A stretch of 64,000 nucleotides of DNA from Mixta tenebrionis (GTDB taxonomy: Bacteria > Pseudomonadota > Gammaproteobacteria > Enterobacterales > Enterobacteriaceae): positions 111,975 through 175,974 of the forward strand of contig NZ_VHQI01000008.1 of NCBI RefSeq assembly GCF_006517625.1, in the 5' to 3' direction. Below the pieces are notes generated by a model. It was not told the origin of the DNA. It saw nothing but the letters and a program-made list of their open reading frames with translations, and did not search any database. Every line of letters begins with the position of its first letter. The stretch's first letter is position 1. Positions 56,601-63,115 of this stretch are shown here, in pieces. Position numbers and translations under genes: made by a program.

Positions 56601-56915
56601 GCTATTTTCATCGCCCTGACGCAGGCTCTCACTGCTGGCTGTGTCAGACGGCACCGCTCCGCCAGCATCAAAACGGCGCAGGTTGCCTGCTACCCATAAC
56701 AGTTCAGTTTGCCCGGCGCTTTTAATCCGATAGCAGGCAACCGCGGTATTACGACGAGCCGTTTTACGCAGCTGCGTATATAAGACGGTTAACGCTTCAC
56801 GGGTGATGGTTGCTTGCCAGCGGCGGGCGCCTTTACGTTCGGCAAACCGATCGAGAATGCGGCAGGTTTCCGCAAGGGCGCGTTTATTGCATTGCGATAC
56901 CAGCAAAATATTCAC
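53652..56915 (-). CDS. cas3: type I-F Cas2-Cas3 fusion (Cas3f): nuclease-helicase
   Basis: A 1087-residue fusion. The first 95 residues are Cas2-like ('MNILLVSQCNKRALAETCRI' and 'ELLWVAGNLRRFD'). The HD nuclease domain has 'AALFHDFGKANQLF' (His123, Asp124). The helicase has Walker A in 'MASTGCGKTLANAR', the DExD box in 'ADLVLDEPDDFD', and motifs V/VI in 'AVAEVGRDHDYDWAI' and 'QLAGRVRRH'. All parts look complete. It starts with GTG at 56915, with AGGG close upstream. In intact I-F loci cas1 directly precedes this gene; here no cas1 is found. It degrades DNA bound by the Csy complex; the Cas2 part would need Cas1 for spacer acquisition. Confidence 0.95.
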   Translation of the reverse strand: MNILLVSQCNKRALAETCRILDRFAERKGARRWQATITREALTVLYTQLRKTARRNTAVACYRIKSAGQTELLWVAGNLRRFDAGGAVPSDTASSESLRQGDENSWRSGTTICLLAALAALFHDFGKANQLFQLLLRQKVKGGQSWRHEWVSLRLFCAFVAGRSDVEWLTALSQLQEQDEVELLARLQRDDTDPYANPFLPLPPLARTLAWLILSHHHLPGNRGETGPEPPLEYIDCWLTHQLTSSWNSRFKPQDKENALNWTFPAGTPLRSAVWRQKARKFAMRALQHAPLEQYAHLDQRFTAHMARLCLMLADHYYSAQPPQAGWHDKSYPPHANSDSQSKRLKQRLDEHLTGVAHHAWLLGRHLPHIRKNLPAIVRHRSFKQSSSEERFRWQDKAYETARALAPRAARQGFFGVNMASTGCGKTLANARIMYALADEKQGCRFTVALGLRTLTLQTGSALQARLKLNSGDLAVLTGSPAIQQLYGLAQSGADNSDSEAPAGSAAAEELYAEPHHIRYEGSLNTVRLSQWLTKDDKINKLLNAPVLVTTIDHIIPATEGVRGSKQIAPMLRLLTADLVLDEPDDFDGNDRHALCRLVNWAGMLGCRVLLSSATFTPAQVQALFAAYRSGRAYYQQACGAADTPPAICCAWFDEKAPVQTQDIADGKTFSVAHAAFVSRRVQHLQRNTIKRYGELIAVTPADRTIEAVTRAMAQRLHLSLLQLHAEHHQTHRAAGRELSVGLIRMANINPLAAVAQQLFTLGAPENTRIHYCVYHGQHPLAGRSSIESSLDRVLMRHQPEAIWQMPEIAGRLESYTEQKHIFVVLATAVAEVGRDHDYDWAIIEPSSVRSIVQLAGRVRRHRPCAVRPATANIHLLRKNYRALRGKTFACCRPGFEDRHFRLHSHDLQDLLPEEFMARIDAIPSIQQPQLSKGTLFSDLRVLEHARIRAELGGTPGKPAGFCAALWWRSEATWSCELQRRTPFRYSEPDTQYYLRLTEENKLQWAVPDEGDAGWKAIAFQRARYAFAAGCGPWLELRYDRLYQRLAEEMNMTLAEVSQTFGEISLPLRQDEGWYFDPFLGVFGAPG

Positions 56916-57784
56916 GCTTCACCCTGCCCTGTCGGTTATGCCACCGTTTGCCATGAAAACCAGCATAATATCAAGCGCTTCAGCTGGTGCAAACCTTCAC
57001 TTTGCGCCAGCGTCGGCGAGATGCCCGCTGTGGTGCCGGCGACTGGCCGGTTCCTGTAAAGCGGCGGTTAACGGCATATTGTTCTGCCTTTTCCATTGGG
57101 CTTATCGGGTATTATATTTTTTGCTGCCTGCCGCATCAGAGGAGGTCTGTCGTGTTAGCCAGAAAGGATTTATCTCTGGACAAAAAACATCCGCCGGGAC
57201 GGATGCTTGCTGTTTATTTAATTTATTTTGCTGCAGGAAAGAATTAATATTATGGGTAACTCATTTTCTCCCCCAGCGCTATCTACCGGAACAGCTGCCG
57301 GTTATGTTTTTAAACCTGTAAATTTTCTGAATATAATAAAATTCTCTCGCATGCCCGCTTCGTTGAACAACCAGCCATTTTCAAATACCAGGGCTCATCC
57401 GGCCAAAACAAAGTTATTTCTTATGAACAATACAAAAAGCCGTTGAAGCGAGTTTATTAAATCATGATAGCGAACCTTATGCCGGTAAATAAGCAGGCGC
57501 CGAATTATTAGTAAACTGCCTGTATGGCTTTGCATGTATAAAGCCCTGTTTAAATAATAATTACGCCTTGTATTGAGCTAAATTTTTCTCTCTATCTGAC
57601 TTAACAATTAACAAAAAGAACCATTTAAAAAGTAAAAAATAAACAGCTCTCCGTACTGCAGAGGCTATCAACGCTACAGATTTAGACGTCTAACCGTCTT
57701 GATTGCCAAAAACTGGCATCATGATTATAGTAGCTCATTCAACCGCAGCCCTGCGCGGCTAACCGCATGGAAGGTAAGTGTTAT
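56916..57784. other. region upstream of cas2-3 where cas1 is expected; no gene seen
   Basis: 869 bp with no cas1-like or other convincing frame on either strand. At 57508-57535 a sequence matches the I-F repeat (same orientation as the working array) at about 20 of 28 positions, including CTGCCTGTATGGC. A weaker GCTGCCTGCCG lies at 57123. The piece at 57472-57510 resembles 22072-22115. Confidence 0.6.
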
Positions 57785-58942
57785 ATGAGCCATTCTCTGA
57801 TTCCCGCAAGTAAACTGCCCGCGCTGGGCACCACGATTTTCACCCAGATGAGCGCGCTGGCGCAGCAGCACAATGCCATTAATCTCTCGCAGGGCTTTCC
57901 CGACTTTGATGGTCCGCGCTATCTGCAACAGCGGCTGGCGTATCACGTCAGTCAGGGCGCTAACCAGTATGCGCCGATGACCGGCGCGGCGGCGCTGCGC
58001 GAAGCCATCGCGGATAAAACCGCAGCGCTGTACGGCTATCTCCCTGACAGCAACGAAGAAATTACCGTCACCGCCGGCGCTACCGAGGCGCTGTATGCCG
58101 CGATTACCGCGCTGGTGCGGCCCGGTGATGAAGTTATCTGCTTCGATCCCAGCTACGACAGCTATGCGCCTGCCGTTACGCTGGCTGGCGGCGTAATGAA
58201 GCGCCAGACGCTCCAGCCGCCAGCGTTTCGCGTTGACTGGCAGGAATTTCATCAGCTACTGTCGCCGCGCACCCGGTTAGTGATCCTCAATACGCCGCAT
58301 AATCCTTCCGCCACCGTCTGGCAGCAGAGCGATTTCGCCGCGCTGTGGCAGGCGATCGCTGATAAAGAAATTTATGTGCTGAGCGATGAAGTTTACGAGC
58401 ATATCTGCTTTACCGACGAAGGCCATCACAGCGTGCTGGCCCAGCCGCAGCTGCGCGAACGCGCCATCGCGGTTTCTTCTTTCGGCAAAACCTTTCATAT
58501 GACCGGCTGGAAGGTAGGCTATTGCGTCGCGCCGCCCGCGCTCAGCGCTGAAATCCGTAAGGTGCATCAATACCTCACCTTTTCAGTGAATACGCCGGCG
58601 CAGCTGGCGCTGGCGGATATGCTGCGCGCCGAGCCGCAGCATTACCGTGAACTGCCCGCCTTTTACCGCGCGCGGCGTGATTGCCTGGTGCAGGCGTTAA
58701 GCAACAGTCGCTTTAACATCCTGCCCTGCACAGGCACCTATTTTTTACTGGCGGACTACAGCGCCATTTCCGATCTGGACGATGTCAGTTTCTGCCGCTG
58801 GCTGACCGAAAAAGTGGGCGTAGCGGCGATCCCGCTATCGGTGTTCTGTGCGGAAAGCTTCCCGCATCGCCTGATCCGCCTCTGTTTCGCCAAACAGGAA
58901 ACAACCCTAATCGCTGCCGCGGAGCGCCTGTGTCAAATTTAA
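57785..58942 (+). CDS. ybdL: methionine aminotransferase YbdL
   Basis: A 385-residue PLP enzyme of the aminotransferase class I/II (glutamine transaminase K-like), which reversibly converts methionine to 4-methylthio-2-oxobutanoate. The PLP lysine is in 'SSFGKTFHMTGWKVGY', with 'NTPHNPSATVW' and 'LSDEVYEHICF' for PLP binding. The start ATG 57785 (MSHSLIPASK) has AAGGTAAG upstream; six earlier codons are open but less likely. It overlaps yafV by 13 bp. With the omega-amidase it would drive salvage of the methionine keto acid using glutamine as the amino donor. In E. coli the two genes are not adjacent. Confidence 0.93.
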   Translation: MSHSLIPASKLPALGTTIFTQMSALAQQHNAINLSQGFPDFDGPRYLQQRLAYHVSQGANQYAPMTGAAALREAIADKTAALYGYLPDSNEEITVTAGATEALYAAITALVRPGDEVICFDPSYDSYAPAVTLAGGVMKRQTLQPPAFRVDWQEFHQLLSPRTRLVILNTPHNPSATVWQQSDFAALWQAIADKEIYVLSDEVYEHICFTDEGHHSVLAQPQLRERAIAVSSFGKTFHMTGWKVGYCVAPPALSAEIRKVHQYLTFSVNTPAQLALADMLRAEPQHYRELPAFYRARRDCLVQALSNSRFNILPCTGTYFLLADYSAISDLDDVSFCRWLTEKVGVAAIPLSVFCAESFPHRLIRLCFAKQETTLIAAAERLCQI

Positions 58943-59700
58943 CGATTTCCCTGTTGCAACAGCCGCTAGCGTGGATGGACGGCGCGGCGAACCTGGCCCA
59001 TTTCGATCGCCTGCTGGAGACGCTTTACGGGCGCGATTTAATCGTGCTGCCGGAGATGTTTACTACCGGTTTCGCCATGGAGGCGGCAAAGCAGTCGCTG
59101 CCGCAGGAGCAGGTGGTCGCGTGGCTGAGCGGGCATGCCCGCAGGCTTAATGCAGCTATCGGCGGCAGCGCCGCGTTGCAAACGGAGAGGGGCGCAGTGA
59201 ATCGCTTTTTACTGGTGGAGCCGAATGGGCGCCTGCACAGCTACGACAAGCGTCATCTGTTCCGCATGGGCGATGAACATCATCACTATATTGCCGGCGA
59301 GCGACGCGAGATTATCCACTGGCGCGGCTGGCGTATTTTGCCGCAGATCTGTTATGACCTGCGCTTTCCAGTCTTCTCACGCAGCCGCAATGATTACGAT
59401 CTGGCGATCTACGTAGCGAACTGGCCGGAGGCGCGCAGCCATCACTGGCAGACGCTGCTGATGGCGCGCGCTATTGAAAATCAGGCGTGGGTGGCGGGCT
59501 GCAATCGCGTGGGCGAAGATAATAACGGGCTGCGCTACAGCGGCGACAGCCTGATTATTTCGCCGCAGGGAGAAATTCTGGCGCGCGGCGCGGCGCATCA
59601 GCCTGAGGTGCTAAACGTCGGGCTTTCGCTGACCGCGCTTAATGATTATCGCGCCAGCTTTCCTGCGTGGCGCGATGCCGACGAGATTAATGGATATTAA
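58930..59700 (+). CDS. yafV: omega-amidase YafV (nitrilase superfamily)
   Basis: A 256-residue cytosolic amidase that hydrolyses 2-oxoglutaramate to 2-oxoglutarate. The nitrilase Glu-Lys-Cys triad is in 'LIVLPEMFTTGFAM', 'SYDKRHLFRMG' and 'LPQICYDLRFPVF'. It starts at GTG 58930 inside the end of ybdL (13-bp overlap) and has the length of E. coli YafV. In E. coli yafV lies close to fadE beyond ivy; here the CRISPR-Cas locus and ybdL fill that interval. The last codons are part of a 41-bp direct repeat. Confidence 0.94.
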   Translation: MSNLTISLLQQPLAWMDGAANLAHFDRLLETLYGRDLIVLPEMFTTGFAMEAAKQSLPQEQVVAWLSGHARRLNAAIGGSAALQTERGAVNRFLLVEPNGRLHSYDKRHLFRMGDEHHHYIAGERREIIHWRGWRILPQICYDLRFPVFSRSRNDYDLAIYVANWPEARSHHWQTLLMARAIENQAWVAGCNRVGEDNNGLRYSGDSLIISPQGEILARGAAHQPEVLNVGLSLTALNDYRASFPAWRDADEINGY

Positions 59701-59807
59701 GCGGTATCAAACACAATGCCGCCAGGATTAATGGATATTAAGCGGCATCAAACGCGATGCCGCCAGGATTGACGAACGGTAAGCGATCTAAAGCGCGATG
59801 CCGCTAT
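59685..59807. repeat. 41-bp tandem repeat, three copies
   Basis: Units begin at about 59685, 59726 and 59767 (GGATTAATGGATATTAAGCG in the first two, more diverged in the third). The first unit includes the last six codons of yafV, so the array has grown out of the gene's 3' end. The third runs to the end of the convergent aminotransferase gene. Confidence 0.88.
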
Positions 59808-61033
59808 TGGGAATAGCGATCCCAGGCGGCCTGTAGCGCTGCGCCCTGAAGGGTACGGAAACCGAGTCGGTTCAGCACCGCCTCCAGCGCGCCAAGCGTC
59901 TGCATCACGCAATCTTTGCGGGCGTTATAGCCCATGGTGCCGATACGCCAGATCTTGCCAATTAGCGGGCCGAACGCGGTGCCGATCTCGATGGCGAAAT
60001 CTTCCAGCATCAGCTTGCGCACCTGCTCGCCGTCAATACCCGGCGGAATCATTACTCCCAGCACGTTATTCATACGGTGACGCCGATCGCCGAAGATTTC
60101 CAACCCCATTGCCTGAATGCCGCACAGCAGCGCTTCGCCATGCAGCTGATGGCGGGCGATAGCGTTATCCATCCCCTCCTGTAACAGCAGGCGCGCGCAC
60201 TCGCGTGCGCCGAATAATGCGGTCGTGGCTTCGGTGTGATGGTTCAGGCGCTCCGGCCCCCAGTAATCCATGATCATGCCAAGATCGAAATAGTTGGACC
60301 AGATCATCTCATCTTCGCCGTCCTGATGCGCGGCGGTGCGGATGCCCTGCTCTACGCGCCGACGCTGACGGATCGCCGCTTCCATACGCGGGCCAAGCGT
60401 GATGGGAGAAGTACCTGACGGACCGCCCAGACATTTCTGCATGCCGGCCGATACCGCATCCAGCTCCCAGGCATCGGTTTCCAGCACGTTGCCGCCCAGC
60501 GAGGCGGTGGCATCGGTATAAAACAGCACCTCATAGCGTCGGCAGATCGCGCCCAGCTCGGCCAGCGGTTGCAGCATGGTAGTAGAAGTATCGCCCTGCA
60601 CCGTCAGCAGCAGGCGCGGGCGCACTTGCTTAATCGCATCCTCAATCTGGTCCGGCGTAAAAACTTCGCCCCAGGGCACCTCAATGGTGTGGACTTGCGC
60701 CCGGCAGCGGCGGGCTATTTCACACAACAGATGGCCAAAACGGCCGAAAACCGGCACCAGTACTTTGTCGCCCGGACGAATCGCCGAAAGCAGGATGGCT
60801 TCGATACCGGCGCGCGAAGTGCCGTCCACCAGCAGCGTCCAGCGGTTTTCCGTACAGAATACGCCGCGATAGAGCGCCATCACCTCATTCATGTAGTGGG
60901 TCATCGCCGGATCGTACTGCCCGATCAGCTGCGTCGACATCGCGCGCAGCACGCGCGGATCGGCGTTAATCGGCCCAGGCCCCATCAGCAGGCGCGGCGG
61001 TGGATTGATTTGTGCGAAGCGGGAGATATCCAT
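59804..61033 (-). CDS. hpxJ: PLP aminotransferase, ureidoglycine/alanine-glyoxylate type
   Basis: A 409-residue class V aminotransferase of the PucG/HpxJ type, which in purine breakdown moves the amino group of (S)-ureidoglycine to glyoxylate, giving oxalurate and glycine. Key blocks are 'MGPGPINADPRVLRAMSTQL', 'VDGTSRAGIEAILLSAIRPG', 'TDATASLGG', and the PLP-lysine region 'SAGMQKCLGGPSGTSP'. 'NYFDLGMIMDYWG' is typical of PucG. Its neighbour on the same strand, 253 bp upstream, is the PuuE-type allantoinase, which supports the purine role. Serine- or alanine-glyoxylate transamination is the alternative. Confidence 0.85.
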   Translation of the reverse strand: MDISRFAQINPPPRLLMGPGPINADPRVLRAMSTQLIGQYDPAMTHYMNEVMALYRGVFCTENRWTLLVDGTSRAGIEAILLSAIRPGDKVLVPVFGRFGHLLCEIARRCRAQVHTIEVPWGEVFTPDQIEDAIKQVRPRLLLTVQGDTSTTMLQPLAELGAICRRYEVLFYTDATASLGGNVLETDAWELDAVSAGMQKCLGGPSGTSPITLGPRMEAAIRQRRRVEQGIRTAAHQDGEDEMIWSNYFDLGMIMDYWGPERLNHHTEATTALFGARECARLLLQEGMDNAIARHQLHGEALLCGIQAMGLEIFGDRRHRMNNVLGVMIPPGIDGEQVRKLMLEDFAIEIGTAFGPLIGKIWRIGTMGYNARKDCVMQTLGALEAVLNRLGFRTLQGAALQAAWDRYSQ

Positions 61034-61285
61034 CGGTCATTCCTTATCAAATTATTTTTTACCATCGCTCCGATATCTGAGCGGTAACAAAAGTAAGCTG
61101 CCGATATTATGCCCACCGCAATAAGCACTGATAGTAAACGCCGGCTCCTGGCCGCGCCGATATACAAAAGCAGCTTACGCAGAGTAGCAGGCCTGAAGAG
61201 AGATGGGGAGACAGAACCGGCGGCTTATGGGCGAGCCGCCGGAAAGCGTGGTGGGTAATAAATCAGCGCCGGTGTTGGGCTTGCG

Positions 61286-62245
61286 TCAGCCTGCCGCTGC
61301 CGGATGATGTTTTATCCAGTGTTCGGCAATCTGCTGACGCGTACAGACCCAGACGCGCTCATGCTGCTGGATATAATCCAGAAAGCGCGTCAGCGCGCGG
61401 AAGCGTCCGGGGCGCCCCAGCAGGCGGCAGTGCATTCCTACCGACATCATTTTTGGCGCGCTCTCGCCCTCTTCATACAGCACATCGAAGCTGTCTTTAA
61501 GATAGGTATAGAACTGCTCGGCGGTGTTAAACCCCTGCGGCATCGCAAAACGCATGTCGTTGGTTTCCAGCGAATAAGGAACGATCAGGTGTGGTTTTAC
61601 CGTACCATCCTGACAGGTTACCTGTGTCCAGAACGGCAGATCGTCGCCGTAGTTATCGCTGTCGTAGCTGAAGCCGCCCTGCTCCACCACCAGACGACGC
61701 GTATTCGGGCTATCGCGTCCGGTATACCAGCCGGTGGGCGCACGGCCAAAAAGATCCATCAGCACATCCACCGCCTGCTGAATATGCTGACGCTCGGTTT
61801 TCGCATCCATGGCCTGATAGTGGATCCAGCGCCAACCGTGGCTGACCACATCATATTTCGCTGCGGCGATAGCCTGCACTACCTCCGGATGACGCGCCAG
61901 CGCCATCGCCACGCCAAATACCGTCAGCGGCAGGCCGCGTTTTTGAAATTCGTTATGGATGCGCCAGAAGCCAGCGCGCGAACCATATTCATACAGTGAA
62001 TCCATCGACATGTGCCGATCGGAATAGCTGGCCGCGCCGATAATATCAGAGAGAAACTGCTCGGAACCGGCATCACCATGTAAGACGTTATTTTCAGCGC
62101 CTTCTTCATAGTTAAGAACAAACTGTACCGCAATACGCGCCTCGCCGGGCCAGGCGGCGTGCGGCGGCTTGCCTGCATACCCACGCAGATCGCGCGGATA
62201 ATTTTTATTAAAGCTGTACTCTTTTTTCTCAGGGGATTCACTCAT
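61286..62245 (-). CDS. puuE: allantoinase PuuE (polysaccharide-deacetylase fold)
   Basis: A 319-residue cytosolic allantoinase of the metal-independent PuuE group, unrelated to the amidohydrolase AllB; it opens allantoin to allantoate. Family blocks are 'YPRDLRGYAGKPPHAAWPG', 'VLNYEEGAENNVLHGD', 'SHGWRWIHYQAMD', 'TGWYTGRDSPNTR' and 'DDLPFW'. The start ATG 62245 has GAGGAG seven bases upstream; the frame extends five codons further. Klebsiella hpx clusters carry the same pair of enzymes. No urate oxidase, allantoate amidohydrolase or regulator is in the window. Confidence 0.92.
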   Translation of the reverse strand: MSESPEKKEYSFNKNYPRDLRGYAGKPPHAAWPGEARIAVQFVLNYEEGAENNVLHGDAGSEQFLSDIIGAASYSDRHMSMDSLYEYGSRAGFWRIHNEFQKRGLPLTVFGVAMALARHPEVVQAIAAAKYDVVSHGWRWIHYQAMDAKTERQHIQQAVDVLMDLFGRAPTGWYTGRDSPNTRRLVVEQGGFSYDSDNYGDDLPFWTQVTCQDGTVKPHLIVPYSLETNDMRFAMPQGFNTAEQFYTYLKDSFDVLYEEGESAPKMMSVGMHCRLLGRPGRFRALTRFLDYIQQHERVWVCTRQQIAEHWIKHHPAAAG

Positions 62246-62477
62246 GGTCTGGCTCCTCACTTGAGCAAATGGCTCCCGTTAGTTTAGGTGCAGAAAGGCG
62301 TGAGACAGGATTTTTTCTTGGGTGAGGTTAAATCTTCAGATGTGGAAATTTTAATCGCGCAGGATAAGGCTGCTCCGTTTTCCGTTTTGCTAAGGGGAGT
62401 AAGATTCTTAACAACCGTAAAACGGGGATTTTATCGGAGCGTTATGCGCAACGGCAAATTCCTGAAAAGCCAGTCTG
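62246..62477. other. intergenic stretch between puuE and the Rhs island edge
   Basis: No supported gene. The composition shifts here from GC-rich core to the AT-rich Rhs tip region. A 70-codon frame at 62288-62500 has no ribosome site and no recognisable pattern. Confidence 0.45.
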
Positions 62478-62627
62478 GTGAAAAGTTTGCGTCCGGATGA
62501 TGTAACGGCGACGATATCGGAGAGCTGCATTGTGCTGATAGCGGATAATAACGAGCTGCAAGTACCGAGCGAGCAGCTTGATCAGGCTATACAGGTGGTT
62601 AAAGGAATTAAGGGCGTGCTTGTTTAG
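62478..62627 (+). CDS. possible 49-aa fragment or small protein of unknown function
   Basis: From a GTG at 62478 the frame reads VKSLRPDDVTATISESCIVL, then IADNNELQVPSEQLDQAIQV and ends 'VKGIKGVLV' before TAG at 62627. The alternating hydrophobic strand and amphipathic helix look protein-like, but a stop lies only four codons upstream of the GTG and no ribosome site is clear, so it may be the worn C-terminal piece of a longer gene. I do not recognise the family. Confidence 0.3.
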   Translation: MKSLRPDDVTATISESCIVLIADNNELQVPSEQLDQAIQVVKGIKGVLV

Positions 62628-62647
62628 TGGATTAAACGAAAGGTGAA

Positions 62648-62677
62648 CAAAAAATTGGGAGAAAAACCCCTCCCAAT
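62648..62677 (-). terminator. Rho-independent terminator after the immunity gene
   Basis: On the minus strand ATTGGGAG pairs with CTCCCAAT across GGGTTTTT, followed by a run of T. It starts 8 bp after the stop codon of the gene at 62685. Confidence 0.88.
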
Positions 62678-62684
62678 AATAAGA

Positions 62685-63029
62685 CTATGTTCTAAATGTA
62701 TCATATTCTCGATAATAATTTACCTCATCAATAAACCATTTATTATCATACCCACCACTCGTCTTATTTTGAGCTATATAAGTCAGTGAACTGACTAGCA
62801 TCCATCCTCTCAAATTTAATTCTTTAACAACAAGAGGCATTTCCATATCTTCTTCATCAAGATATATTTCATTATCATTTAAATTTTGGATGTAGTCCCA
62901 CGGGATGTAATAAAATTCTGTATTTTCCGGATAACTATTCCATGAATTTAAATTTACATAAATCCATTCTCCTTGGTCTAAAAGAGAAAGGCTTGTTATT
63001 AACTCATCTATAGATTTATAGCTATTCAT
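62685..63029 (-). CDS. putative Rhs immunity protein
   Basis: A 114-residue acidic, AT-rich gene product starting MNSYKSIDELITSLS, with many aromatic and acidic residues ('DQGEWIYVNLNSWNSYPENT', 'YLDEEDMEMPL'). GAGGATAC precedes ATG 63029; six upstream codons are also open. It directly follows the Rhs toxin tip on the same strand, the standard place for the cognate immunity gene, and has the low GC typical of such cassettes. I do not recognise the domain by name. It would bind and block the WHH nuclease in the cytosol. Function is inferred from position and composition. Confidence 0.75.
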   Translation of the reverse strand: MNSYKSIDELITSLSLLDQGEWIYVNLNSWNSYPENTEFYYIPWDYIQNLNDNEIYLDEEDMEMPLVVKELNLRGWMLVSSLTYIAQNKTSGGYDNKWFIDEVNYYREYDTFRT

Positions 63030-63115
63030 TGTATCCTCACAAATCACCTACAACCAGAACCACCGCCACATGTCTTCCTTCCGCCATAGCCTTTAGGGTG
63101 ATAATCCAAATGTCT

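Noticed and set aside
57123..57140. another possible I-F repeat (GCTGCCTGCCG)
   Set aside because: Only the first eight bases of the hairpin agree; too weak to count beside the better one at 57508.
56803..57321. 172-codon plus-strand frame upstream of cas2-3
   Set aside because: Starts antisense inside cas2-3 and has no family pattern; not a cas1 remnant as far as I can read.
62288..62500. 70-codon frame upstream of the Rhs cassette
   Set aside because: No ribosome site and no recognisable pattern; overlaps the better-looking 49-codon frame.
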